Source: Amycolatopsis sp. 195334CR
GTDB taxonomy: Bacteria > Actinomycetota > Actinomycetes > Mycobacteriales > Pseudonocardiaceae
Direction: 5' to 3'
NCBI RefSeq assembly: GCF_017309385.1
Contig: NZ_JAFJMJ010000004.1
Location: 310,001-374,000, forward strand
Length of the DNA: 64,000 nt
Each line of letters starts with the position of its first letter. The stretch's first letter is position 1. The translations under genes were made by a program, and so were the position numbers. Below the pieces are notes generated by a model. That model was not told the DNA's origin and searched no databases. It saw only the letters and a list, made by a program, of their open reading frames with translations. Below, one piece after another: positions 30,839-39,411 of this stretch.

Positions 30839-32142
30839 GGCTCACCTGGGCGCAGCCCGAGGATCTGCTGGCACACGAACTGGTCCAGTCGGCCGCCGAG
30901 GGCATCGACGTCACCGCCGTGCGGGCGCGCTGGACCGCCGCGGGTGGCGACCCGGATCCGGCGGTGAGCGGGGCCGGCCCGCGGCCCGCGTCGCCGGAGT
31001 TGCGGGCGCTCGCGCGGACCCTGCTCGACGAACTGGATCTGCGCAAGGCACCGGACGAATCCTGGGACGTGCTCGCCGCGTCCCTGCCGCCGGCGCCGGA
31101 ACTACCGTCCACTGTGGATGATCGCCTGCTCGGGGCGTGGACCGGCCGGGCGGCGGGTTGCCTGCTCGGCAAGCCGGTGGAGAAGATCCCGCGCGAGGGC
31201 ATCGAGGAGATCCTGCGCGCGACCGGGCGGTGGCCGCTGGACCGGTGGTTCACCGCGGTGGGCTTGCCGGAGGACGTGGCGGCGCGGTGGCCGTGGAACC
31301 GCCGTTCGGCGCCGACGTCGCTGGAAGAGAACATCGACGGCATGCCCGAGGACGACGACCTCAACTACCCGATCCTCGCGCTGACCCTGCTCGAACAGCG
31401 CGGTCGCGGGTTCACCACCGACGACGTCGCGCAGCTGTGGCTCGACCACCTCCCGGCGGGCCGGGTGTTCACCGCCGAACGCGCCGCGTACCGGAACGTG
31501 CTCGACGCCCGCCCGGTGCCGGAAACGGCCACGCACCACAACCCCTTCCGCGAATGGATCGGCGCGCTGATCCGGGCCGACGTGTTCGGCTGGGTTTCCC
31601 CGGGTGACGTGCGCGAGGCTGCTCGGCTGGCCTACACCGACGCCCGGTTGAGCCACACGCGCAACGGCGTGTACGGCGCGATGTGGGCCGCCGCGCTGTG
31701 CTCGGCGGCGATGGTCTGCGACACCGTCCACAGTGTCCTGGACGCCGCGGAAACCGTGATCCCGTCAGGCAGTGCACTGGATCGCGCGGTGCGGATCGGC
31801 CGCGAGGCCGCCGGTACCGGTGACGTGCGTGCCGGGCTCGACCGCCTGCACGCCGAATTCGGCGACCTGCACTGGGTCCACGTGCTCAACAACGCGGCGG
31901 TCATCGCGTACGCGCTCGCCAAGGGTGACGGCGACTTCGGCGCCAGCGTGTCGATCGCGGTCACCGCCGGGTGGGACACCGATTCAGTGGGAGCCACGGT
32001 CGGCGGGGTGGTCGGCGCGGTGCACGGCGTGCCCGAGCAGTGGGCGAAACCGCTCGACGGCCGGATCGCCACCTCCCTGCCCGGCGGGGAGCAGCGCATC
32101 GCGGAGCTGGCCGCCCGCACGAAGGCCCTGGTGGCCCGATGA
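30835..32142 (+). CDS. ADP-ribosylglycohydrolase family protein 2 (variant motif)
   Basis: GTG at 30835 overlaps the previous stop as GTGA; 435 residues. An extra N-terminal segment of about 100 residues (LTWAQPEDLLAHELVQSAAE, ELRALARTLLDELDLR) precedes the ARH fold, which begins DDRLLGAWTGRAAGCLLGKP. The first metal motif is altered to PEDDDLNY (about 171-178) instead of TDDT, while the distal AGWDTDSVGATVGGVVGAVH is kept near 382. It is clearly different from its neighbour rather than a recent duplicate, so the two probably act on different bonds or steps. Confidence 0.88.
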   Translation: MRLTWAQPEDLLAHELVQSAAEGIDVTAVRARWTAAGGDPDPAVSGAGPRPASPELRALARTLLDELDLRKAPDESWDVLAASLPPAPELPSTVDDRLLGAWTGRAAGCLLGKPVEKIPREGIEEILRATGRWPLDRWFTAVGLPEDVAARWPWNRRSAPTSLEENIDGMPEDDDLNYPILALTLLEQRGRGFTTDDVAQLWLDHLPAGRVFTAERAAYRNVLDARPVPETATHHNPFREWIGALIRADVFGWVSPGDVREAARLAYTDARLSHTRNGVYGAMWAAALCSAAMVCDTVHSVLDAAETVIPSGSALDRAVRIGREAAGTGDVRAGLDRLHAEFGDLHWVHVLNNAAVIAYALAKGDGDFGASVSIAVTAGWDTDSVGATVGGVVGAVHGVPEQWAKPLDGRIATSLPGGEQRIAELAARTKALVAR

Positions 32143-33011
32143 GCGGAGTGGTGGTGGTCGGCTCGGCGAACGCCGACTTCTTCGTGGACGTGCCGCACAT
32201 CCCGGCCGCGGGGGAGACGGTGCTCGGCGGCGACCTGCGCCGCAGCGCCGGTGGCAAGGGCGCGAACCAGGCGGTGGCCGCGGCCAGGGCGGGCGGCGCG
32301 GAGACCACCTTCGTCGGTGCGCTGGGCCGGGACGATTCGGCGGACCTGCTGCTCGCGTCGATGCGGGAAGCCGGGGTCCGGACCGACCTCGTCGAGCGGG
32401 TGGACGCGGCGACCGGGACCGCGCTGATCACCGTGACCTCCGATGGGGAGAACACGATCGTGGTCGCCCCGGGCGCCAATTCGCGGCTCTCGCTCAACGC
32501 CGCGCAGGCGGACCGCATTGCCGCCGCGGACGTGGTGCTCGCGCAGCTGGAGATCCCGCTGGACGTGGTCCACGCCGCCGCGGCCGCCCGGCGGCAGGGT
32601 GCGGTGATGGCGCTCAACGCGGCACCCGCGCGGGAGCTGCCTGACGACATCTGGGCCGCGCTGGATCTGCTGATCGTCAACGAGCACGAGGCCGCCGACC
32701 TGGCGGGCTCACCGGAGGCCCTGCTGGACCGCGTGCCCGCGGTGGTCGTCACACTCGGCGGCGAGGGCTGCCTGGTGGCCGAACGCGGCCGGGAATCCTT
32801 GCGCATCCCCGGAATCCGGGTGGAGGCGGTGGACACCACGGGTGCCGGGGACACGTTCTGCGGAGTGCTCGCGGCGGCGCTGTCCCGCCGCTCGGAACTC
32901 GCCGAGGCCGCGCGGCTGGCCTGCGTGGCCGCCGCGCTCTCGGTCACCCGACGGGGCGCTCAGGCGGCCGTCCCGACGGCTGCCGAAGTCGCCGGAGGAA
33001 AGACACCATGA
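32139..33011 (+). CDS. PfkB-family sugar kinase (ribokinase-like)
   Basis: This 290-residue kinase overlaps the preceding gene by ATGA. The ribokinase features are in order: VVVGSANADFFVDVPHIPAA, the substrate loop SAGGKGANQAVAAARAGGAE, LLIVNEHEA, VVVTLGGEGCLV, and the anion hole with catalytic base DTTGAGDTFCGVLAAAL (Asp near 237). NEHEA matches the NxxE Mg/phosphate motif. It probably phosphorylates the sugar released by the two glycohydrolases, ribose being the simplest candidate. Confidence 0.9.
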   Translation: MSGVVVVGSANADFFVDVPHIPAAGETVLGGDLRRSAGGKGANQAVAAARAGGAETTFVGALGRDDSADLLLASMREAGVRTDLVERVDAATGTALITVTSDGENTIVVAPGANSRLSLNAAQADRIAAADVVLAQLEIPLDVVHAAAAARRQGAVMALNAAPARELPDDIWAALDLLIVNEHEAADLAGSPEALLDRVPAVVVTLGGEGCLVAERGRESLRIPGIRVEAVDTTGAGDTFCGVLAAALSRRSELAEAARLACVAAALSVTRRGAQAAVPTAAEVAGGKTP

Positions 33012-34912
33012 CCTACGCGTTCGACCCGCTGGTACCGCGGCCGATCGACCGTCCGACCACTGTGGACGGACCGCTGGCCGACCTGGACGAGGCGAAGATC
33101 TTCAGCGGGCCGGAGGACCCGGCCGACCGGCCGGCCTGGCGTGAGCGCCTTCGGCAGTGGCGAGAGGACGCGCGCGCACGCCACGGGTACTCGGGCGCGG
33201 CCTACGAACGCCCCGGCGCGGCGTGGGCGGCGCGCTGCTACACCGTCGCGCAGGTGTGGTTGTGGGACGAACTGCTCTTTTCGTTCGAGGAAGGGCGCTT
33301 CACGCCCGCGCGCTTCCTCTCCGACGCACGGGAACGCTTCGGAGGCCTGGACGCCGTGGTGCTGTGGCACGCCTATCCGGTGATCGGCCTCGACGACCGC
33401 AACCAGTGGGACTTCTACCGGGAAGTCCCGGGGCTGACCGAACTGATCGGCGCGCTGCACGTCGCCGGACTGCACGTGTTCGTCGACTACAACCCGTGGG
33501 ACGTCGGCACGCGACGCGGGGGCGACGACGTGACCGAGCTGGCCTCGCTCGTCGCGGATCTCGGCGCCGACGGCGTTTTCCTCGACACGCTCAAGAAAGC
33601 GGAACCCGAGTTCGTCGAACGGCTGGAACAGGCCAAGCCCGGCATCGTGCTGGAAGGCGAGTCGAAGCTGGCCGTCGAGCGCATCGAGGACCACGCCTGT
33701 TCGTGGGCGCAGTTCTTCGCCGACTCGCCGGTGCCCGGGGTGCTGCGGGCGCACTGGTACGAGCGGCGGCACATGCAGCACCACATCCGGCGCTGGCACC
33801 GCGACCATTCCGAGGAACTGCAGTCGGCGTGGCTCAACGGTGTCGGCGTGATGGTGTGGGAGGTGGTGTTCGGCGTGTGGGTCGGCTGGTCCGCCCGCGA
33901 CGCCGCCACCGTGCGTCGCATGACCACCGTCCAGCGGGCGGCGGGCTCGTTGTTGCTCGACGGCGAATGGACCCCGCTCGCGGAACTGGCGCCGGAGGCG
34001 GAGGCGGCCGGGGTCTACGCGTCCCGCTGGGAACTCGACGGCGTGACACTGTGGACGGTCGTCAACCGGGGTGAGCGGGACTATTCCGGGCCGGTGGTGG
34101 ATTCGGCCCGCGAGCTGATGCCCGGGCCGGTACCGGCGCGCGGGATCGGCGCGCTGGTGCGGGTCGAACCGGGCACACCGGAACCGTCGTGGCTGCCGGA
34201 GCTGGCCGAGGCGCTGCGCGACCTGCCGCACGACCCCGATGCCCGCTTCCCGCACCGGCTCGCCACCCGTGTTGTTCCACAAAGGACCACCGGAACCGCC
34301 GAGCCGGATGCCGTGGTGGTCCCGGCGGGCCCGTACGTGCTCACCGTGCGGTACCGGGCCAGGGAAACCGGGATGTACCAGGGTGCGCCCTATGTGGACG
34401 AATGGAAGCCGCTGCCGCCCCGGCTGCACGACGCGCGGACGCTGCAGCGGGACGGCGTCCTCGCCAACGACGTGGCCGTCGCGGCCGCCGAGGTGACCAA
34501 CGCGCAGTTCGCCGCCTTCCTGGAGGCGACGAACTACCGGCCCGCTCAGCCAAGCCGGTTCCTCGCGCACTGGGACGACGCGCGGCCCGAGGAACCGGTC
34601 ACCCACGTCGATCTCGACGACGCCCGGGCGTACTGCGCGTGGCGGGGTGGCAGGCTGCCGACCGAGGACGAATGGCAGCTCGCGGGGGAATCCCTGGAGC
34701 GCACCTTGTGGAACTGGACCGAGAGCGAGCATTCGGACGGCCGCACCCGGTTCGTCATGCTCAAGGGCGGCAGCGACTACCGGGCGGAAGGTGCCGACTG
34801 GTACCTCGAAGGCGGACGGCACGCGCCGGACTACAGCGTGAAACTCCTGCTACCGGGGCTGGGCCAGGCGCGCAGCGCGACCGTCGGATTCCGCTGCGCC
34901 TGGGATCTCTGA
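33008..34912 (+). CDS. fusion: TIM-barrel glycosidase-like domain + FGE/SUMF1-like domain
   Basis: This 634-residue protein overlaps the kinase gene by ATGA. Residues 1 to about 430 look like an alpha-galactosidase-type barrel: LDAVVLWHAYPVIGLDDRNQ, ALHVAGLHVFVDYNPWDVGT, LVADLGADGVFLDTLKKAEP, GIVLEGESKL and a C-terminal beta part (LWTVVNRGERDYSGPVV). Residues about 440-634 are formylglycine-generating-enzyme/sulfatase-modifying-factor-like: EVTNAQFAAFLEATNYRPAQ, PVTHVDLDDARAYCAWRGGR, LPTEDEWQLAG, WNWTESEH, and GFRCAWDL at the end. The Cys pair of true FGE is not visible, so the domain may bind or oxidise something else. No signal peptide. Its 3' end overlaps the convergent reductase gene by 63 bp. 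Confidence 0.85.
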   Translation: MTYAFDPLVPRPIDRPTTVDGPLADLDEAKIFSGPEDPADRPAWRERLRQWREDARARHGYSGAAYERPGAAWAARCYTVAQVWLWDELLFSFEEGRFTPARFLSDARERFGGLDAVVLWHAYPVIGLDDRNQWDFYREVPGLTELIGALHVAGLHVFVDYNPWDVGTRRGGDDVTELASLVADLGADGVFLDTLKKAEPEFVERLEQAKPGIVLEGESKLAVERIEDHACSWAQFFADSPVPGVLRAHWYERRHMQHHIRRWHRDHSEELQSAWLNGVGVMVWEVVFGVWVGWSARDAATVRRMTTVQRAAGSLLLDGEWTPLAELAPEAEAAGVYASRWELDGVTLWTVVNRGERDYSGPVVDSARELMPGPVPARGIGALVRVEPGTPEPSWLPELAEALRDLPHDPDARFPHRLATRVVPQRTTGTAEPDAVVVPAGPYVLTVRYRARETGMYQGAPYVDEWKPLPPRLHDARTLQRDGVLANDVAVAAAEVTNAQFAAFLEATNYRPAQPSRFLAHWDDARPEEPVTHVDLDDARAYCAWRGGRLPTEDEWQLAGESLERTLWNWTESEHSDGRTRFVMLKGGSDYRAEGADWYLEGGRHAPDYSVKLLLPGLGQARSATVGFRCAWDL

Positions 34913-35770
34913 GTTCCCGAGGACCTCGACCAGTTTGGTCATGCTGTCCTCGCCGAACCCGGCCGCGACGCCCCGGCGGAACGCGGCGTGCACGGCGTCG
35001 GGCAGGGCGGTGTCGACCCCGGCGTCCGCGGTGGTCCGGACGACGTGGTCGACGCTGGCCGCGCCCATGGTCAGGCGTTCCGCGTCACCGGGGTGGTCGC
35101 CGGCGTCGATCCGCGGTGAGTAGAAGGCGAGGAAGTCCGGCAGGCCCGCGAGCAGCGACGAGGCGTGGGGCAGGAAATCCGCGGCGGAGATGCCGTGCGC
35201 GCGGGCCACGGCCAGGCTGTGCAGCCAGCCGAGCGTCGTGGTCCAGAACAGGTCCATGGTCAGCTGGTAGTAGGCGGCGGCCAGGCCGGGGTCCTCGCCG
35301 CGGTAGTCGGGGCGGGTGAGCACGGCCAGTGCCTCGCGGTGGGTGTCGAAGACGTCGCGGGGTCCACTGTAGAAGGTGTATGCCTCGGGCCGGCCGATCT
35401 GCGGGGGAGCGGCCTGGACCCCGCCGGTCAGGTGCGCCGCACCGTGGTCCGCCGCCCACTTCGCGGCCGCGCGGGCCCGTTCCGGGGTGTCCGAGCTGAG
35501 GTTGACCAGCACCCGGCCGGACAGGGCGTCGGCGACCGGATCGAGGAGGGCGTACATGGCGTCGTAGTCGGTCAGGCTGAGCACCACCAGTTCAGCGGCG
35601 GCCAGCGCCTCTCGCACCGTCCCGGCCCGGCGGGCGCCCTGGGCGGCCAGGGCGTCGGCCTTGCTCGCGGTGCGGTTCCACACGGTGACCCGGTAACCCG
35701 CGCCGAGGTAGGCCCGCGCCATCGCCCGCCCCATCGGGCCGAGGCCGAGCACCGTCACGTTCTCGATCAT
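34850..35770 (-). CDS. NAD(P)-dependent imine reductase-like / 6PGDH-like oxidoreductase
   Basis: From ATG 35770 (a GTG two codons upstream is possible) this gives 306 residues. The N-terminal Rossmann fold is VTVLGLGPMGRAMARAYLGA with NADPH-type VWNRTASKADALA. The helical C-terminal dimer domain contains YYQLTMDLFWTTTLGWLHSL and VARAHGISAADFLPHASSLL, as in the IRED/beta-hydroxyacid dehydrogenase group. Its last 22 residues are encoded in a 63-bp overlap with the opposite-strand fusion gene and look like an added tail. It is cotranscribed with the TetR and MFS genes upstream. Confidence 0.8.
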   Translation of the reverse strand: MIENVTVLGLGPMGRAMARAYLGAGYRVTVWNRTASKADALAAQGARRAGTVREALAAAELVVLSLTDYDAMYALLDPVADALSGRVLVNLSSDTPERARAAAKWAADHGAAHLTGGVQAAPPQIGRPEAYTFYSGPRDVFDTHREALAVLTRPDYRGEDPGLAAAYYQLTMDLFWTTTLGWLHSLAVARAHGISAADFLPHASSLLAGLPDFLAFYSPRIDAGDHPGDAERLTMGAASVDHVVRTTADAGVDTALPDAVHAAFRRGVAAGFGEDSMTKLVEVLGNSEIPGAAESDGRAARLAQPR

Positions 35771-35821
35771 GCGCACATCGTGCGGCCGGTACCGGCGAAC
35801 GCGGAAGTACCGACATTTTTG

Positions 35822-36349
35822 TCAGGGACCCGCGAGGCGGTCGGAGACGCGCTGCCGCAACCCCGGGGCGAGCTCCTCCCCGGTGAGCGCTTCGTACATC
35901 CACAGGCCGTCGGCGGCGAGGCGCGCGATGAACCGGTCGAACGCGGCCGGATCGGTTTCGGCCTCCTTCGCCGACGGCGCCCACTGCGACATCACTTCGA
36001 TCCACGGCTCGGCGTAGACCGGGTTGATCGACGCTTCGAGCGACAGCAGCAGGTCCGCACGCGTCCCGCTCCGGGAAGCGACGCGCGCGTAGGCGGCGAG
36101 CCGTTCCTCGGCGGTGGCTTCGGCGGCGCTCTTGCCCGCGGCCTCGGTCATCGCCCGGTCCCATTCCCGCGCGACGTGCTGGTGCACGCCGAGCAGGAGC
36201 GCGACGCGGGTGGGGAAGTGGTAGAGCAGGCCGCCCTTGGTCAGTCCCGACTCGGCCGCCACCGATTCGAAGGTGACCGCGGTGACGCCCTCGCGCTGGA
36301 CCACCTCGACCGCCGCGGCCAGGATCTTGGAGCGCTTGCTCTCGCGCAT
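35822..36349 (-). CDS. TetR/AcrR family transcriptional regulator
   Basis: This 175-residue protein starts at ATG 36349 after GGGGAG. The HTH is ILAAAVEVVQREGVTAVTFE, SVAAESGLTKGGLLYHFPTR. The C-terminal part carries a TetR_C-type helical domain (LLLSLEASINPVYAEPWIEV). It lies 16 bp downstream of an MFS exporter and 51 bp upstream of the reductase gene, all on the minus strand. It most likely binds the dyad at 37751-37778 ahead of the MFS gene. Confidence 0.85.
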   Translation of the reverse strand: MRESKRSKILAAAVEVVQREGVTAVTFESVAAESGLTKGGLLYHFPTRVALLLGVHQHVAREWDRAMTEAAGKSAAEATAEERLAAYARVASRSGTRADLLLSLEASINPVYAEPWIEVMSQWAPSAKEAETDPAAFDRFIARLAADGLWMYEALTGEELAPGLRQRVSDRLAGP

Positions 36350-36365
36350 GATCGACTCCCCTCGG

Positions 36366-37745
36366 TCAGTGCGTGACGGTAGCCAACGCCGGGCGGCGCA
36401 GGAGCACGTGGGTGAACCCGGCGGCGAGCGCGAGCACCCCGGCGGCCACCAGCATCACCACCACGTACCCGGTGTCGAAGCCGCTCGACGCGGTGATGCC
36501 GGTGAGCAGGCTGCCGAGCAGCGCGACCGCGGTGAGGCTGCCGAACTCGTAGGACACCTCCTCCACCGAGGAGGCCATGCCCGCCCGGTGCGCGGGCGCG
36601 TTGCCGATGATCGCGCTGGAGGCGACCGCCATCGGCAGGCCGAGCCCGGCGCCGGTGAGCACCATGCCCGCCACCACCCAGCCGAGCCCGGCGCCCAGGC
36701 CCGCCACGGTCACCAGCACCCCGGCGGCGCCGATCAGCAGCCCGCCGGCGATGAGCGGCCGCAGTCCCGTGCGGTGCAGGATCGCGCCACCGGCCAGCGC
36801 GGTGGGCAGTGAGCCGAGCGCCGCCGCGGCGACCAGCAGCCCGGCCTCCAGCGGGCTGAACCCGGCGACGAGCTGGAAGCGCTGGGTGGTCGCCAGCTGG
36901 ATGCCTGCCAGCGCGAACATGGCCACGCCCGCGGCGACCACGCCCGAGCTGAACGCGGGGTTGCGGAAGATCGCGAAGTCGAGCAGCGGGTAGGGCAGGC
37001 GCCGTTGCCGCCGGGTGAACAGCACGAACCCGGTGACGGCCACCAGCAGCGCGGCGGCCAGCACGGGCCACGACGCCGGCGCCTTCGCCAGTTCCTTGAT
37101 CGCGAACACCAGTCCGGCCAGCCCGGCCATCGCCTGCAGCGAGGACAGCAGGTCCCACCGCTTCGACGGGTCGGGCGTGCCCCGGGGTGCGACGAGCAGC
37201 GTCGCGACGAAGGCCAGCACGACCACCGGGACGTTGACCAGGAACACCGAACCCCACCAGAAGTGCCGGAGCAGCACCCCGCCGACGATCGGGCCGAGCG
37301 CGGCGCCGACCACGGAAATGCTGCCCCACACCGCGATCGCCAGGTTGCGCTCGCGTTCGTCGGTGAAGGCGATGCGGATGAGCGCGAGCGTGGCGGGCAT
37401 CATCGCGGCCGCGCCGACCGCGAGCAGCGCCCGCCCGGCGATGAGCAGCGCGGGGTCCGGCGCGAACGCCGCCACCACGGACGCGGCGCCGAAGATCCCC
37501 AGCCCGACCAGGAACATCCGGCGGTGGCCGACGCGGTCGCCCAGTGTGCCCGCGCCGAGCAGCAGCCCGGCCATCACCAGCGGGTAGGCGTTGATGATCC
37601 ACAGGCCCTCGGTGTCGTCCGCGCCGAGTTCACGGGTCAGCGTCGGGAGGGCCGTGTACAGGATCGAATTGTCCAGCGTGATCAGCAGCAGTCCGGCCGC
37701 GACCGTGACCAGCAGGCTCCACCGCCGCGCTCCACTCAGCACCAT
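36366..37745 (-). CDS. MFS transporter, DHA2-type (14 segments)
   Basis: This 459-residue membrane protein starts at ATG 37745. The first segment ends LITLDNSILYTALPTLTREL, with Asp as in SmvA/QacA-like pumps. Motif A is GTLGDRVGHRRMFL, motif C-like glycines follow (GSISVVGAALGPIVGG), and about 14 segments can be traced. Such proteins export cationic drugs or natural products by proton antiport. It is first in a unit with TetR and an imine-reductase-like enzyme, which suggests self-resistance or detoxification. Confidence 0.9.
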   Translation of the reverse strand: MVLSGARRWSLLVTVAAGLLLITLDNSILYTALPTLTRELGADDTEGLWIINAYPLVMAGLLLGAGTLGDRVGHRRMFLVGLGIFGAASVVAAFAPDPALLIAGRALLAVGAAAMMPATLALIRIAFTDERERNLAIAVWGSISVVGAALGPIVGGVLLRHFWWGSVFLVNVPVVVLAFVATLLVAPRGTPDPSKRWDLLSSLQAMAGLAGLVFAIKELAKAPASWPVLAAALLVAVTGFVLFTRRQRRLPYPLLDFAIFRNPAFSSGVVAAGVAMFALAGIQLATTQRFQLVAGFSPLEAGLLVAAAALGSLPTALAGGAILHRTGLRPLIAGGLLIGAAGVLVTVAGLGAGLGWVVAGMVLTGAGLGLPMAVASSAIIGNAPAHRAGMASSVEEVSYEFGSLTAVALLGSLLTGITASSGFDTGYVVVMLVAAGVLALAAGFTHVLLRRPALATVTH

Positions 37746-37750
37746 GGCTC

Positions 37751-37778
37751 AAACTATACCTTCCATCCGGTACAGTTT
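37751..37778. promoter_or_regulatory. probable TetR operator upstream of the MFS gene
   Basis: AAACTATACC (37751-37760) and GGTACAGTTT (37769-37778) form a dyad with 9 of 10 matches and an 8-nt spacer, immediately upstream of the MFS start. This is the size and position expected for the cotranscribed TetR. Confidence 0.65.
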
Positions 37779-37939
37779 GCCCGGGTGAGTCCGGTCACCC
37801 CCGGGCGTCCGGTGTCCGCGCTCCGCGTCGCGGTACCGCCGTCGGGGTGTAGTGGGCCGAATTGTGACTGTTCCCGCGTAACAGGCGAGTTCGCGAGGGC
37901 GACCTAGGAGCAAAACCTTCGGAAAAAAGGTGGTGTGCG

Positions 37940-38419
37940 ATGTCGGGGGAATCGCCAATTTCCTGGTTGGGCGCGCTCCACGGAATGGCTGCCTCGGTCG
38001 GGATTGTTTCGTCACTGGTCGGGCTGGCGGAATCCAGTGTGGTCGACGGATTGAATGTACTCGGCATTGCCGGAATCGCCACGCTGATCGTCGGCGGCGG
38101 TTTCTATGCGACCCGCGGTGCGGACCGGGCCGAGCGGGTGCGCGGCACGGTGCTGGTGTCCTCGATCGCTGCTGTCGTCGCGGTGGTGCTGTTCCTGCTC
38201 GGTGACGGGCTGGACCCCGGCGAGCGCGGATTCGGCCCGCTGGCTGCTTCCGGGGTGGCGACCGTGGCCTGCGGGGTGCTGGTTCTCGTGCTCGCCACCC
38301 GTGGGCACCGCGCCGAGAAAGTACCGGAAACGAAACTGTGCCCGGAATGTGCTAACCGGGTGCTCGCGGCGGCCAGGAAATGCCGGTACTGCGAGCACTT
38401 CTTCTCATTGTTGTACTAA
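37940..38419 (+). CDS. membrane protein with C-terminal zinc ribbon
   Basis: This 159-residue protein starts at ATG 37940 after AAAGGTGG. Four hydrophobic segments ([79 protein letters not shown]) precede a cytosolic tail with [10 protein letters not shown] and KCRYCEHFF, two CxxC knuckles forming a short zinc ribbon. I know no function. Its last 15 bases overlap the 3' end of the convergent LLM gene. Confidence 0.75.
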   Translation: MSGESPISWLGALHGMAASVGIVSSLVGLAESSVVDGLNVLGIAGIATLIVGGGFYATRGADRAERVRGTVLVSSIAAVVAVVLFLLGDGLDPGERGFGPLAASGVATVACGVLVLVLATRGHRAEKVPETKLCPECANRVLAAARKCRYCEHFFSLLY

Positions 38420-39388
38420 GGCGGCGATGATTTCGTAGGAGTGGCGGCGGTCGGCGTGGTGGTGGACCGGGGTGGTCACCATCACTTCGCCGGTACCGGT
38501 TTCCTCGACGAGTTCTCGCAGCAGTTTCGCCACCTTTCCCGGGCCGCCGGTGAGCACGCGGTCCGAGCGGGTGGCGATGGTGGCGCGGTCGTCGTCGGTG
38601 TAGGGGTAGGCCGCCGCGTCTTCGGGGCTGGGCAGCTGGATCCGCTTGCCGCGCAAGCGGCTGAGCACCTTCAACCGCGTCGAACCGGCGAGCCATTCGG
38701 CGCGCTCGTCGGTGTCGGCGGCGATGACGGACACGCTGACCAAGCTCGTCGGCTCGGTGGCGTACCCGGAAGGGCGGAAGTTCGCCCGGTAGGCACGCAG
38801 CGCGCGCCCGGCCTCGGCGGGATTGAGGTGGTGCGCGAAGGCGTAGGACAGCCCGAGCTCGCCCGCCAGTTCGGCGCTGGTGGCCGACGAGCCGAGCAGC
38901 CACAGGTCCGGCACGTTCCCGCCGAGCACGGGAATCGCCTTGACCGGCGCGTCTTCCGCGGGGTGGAGGAAGGACCGCAGCTCGTCGAGTTGCTGTGCGA
39001 AGGGTTTCGCCGTCCGCTCGCGTTCGGGCCGGACCACCGCCACCGCGTGCGGTGCCCCGCCGGGCGCCCGGCCGATGCCGAGGTCGATGCGCCCCGGGTG
39101 GAACGCGGCGAGCGTGCCGAACTGCTCGGCCACCACGATCGGCGCGTGATTCGGCAGCAACACGCCGCCGGCGCCGACGCGCAGGTGCCGCGTGAGGTTC
39201 GCGAGGTGGCCGACGACCACCGCGGGCGCGGAACTGGCGACCCCGCGCATCCCGTGGTGCTCCGGCACCCAGTACCGGTGGAACCCCAGCGCGTCGGCGA
39301 GCTGTGCGAGGTCGACCGTGTTGCGCAGCGCCTGCCCCGGTGTCGACCCCTGCACGATCGGCGAGGTGTCCAGCACCGACAAGCGCAC
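38405..39388 (-). CDS. LLM class flavin-dependent oxidoreductase (MsnO8-like)
   Basis: GTG at 39388 has GGAGGGG 7 nt upstream and begins [20 protein letters not shown], the usual start of this subgroup; the 36 codons open further upstream lack support. The 327-residue barrel contains [40 protein letters not shown], and [13 protein letters not shown]. It probably uses FMN. A secreted-protein gene ends 24 bp upstream on the same strand, so the two may be cotranscribed. Substrate unknown. Confidence 0.85.
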   Translation of the reverse strand: MRLSVLDTSPIVQGSTPGQALRNTVDLAQLADALGFHRYWVPEHHGMRGVASSAPAVVVGHLANLTRHLRVGAGGVLLPNHAPIVVAEQFGTLAAFHPGRIDLGIGRAPGGAPHAVAVVRPERERTAKPFAQQLDELRSFLHPAEDAPVKAIPVLGGNVPDLWLLGSSATSAELAGELGLSYAFAHHLNPAEAGRALRAYRANFRPSGYATEPTSLVSVSVIAADTDERAEWLAGSTRLKVLSRLRGKRIQLPSPEDAAAYPYTDDDRATIATRSDRVLTGGPGKVAKLLRELVEETGTGEVMVTTPVHHHADRRHSYEIIAALVQQ

Positions 39389-39411
39389 GGCCGCCCCTCC
39401 GATCCCCCCGT

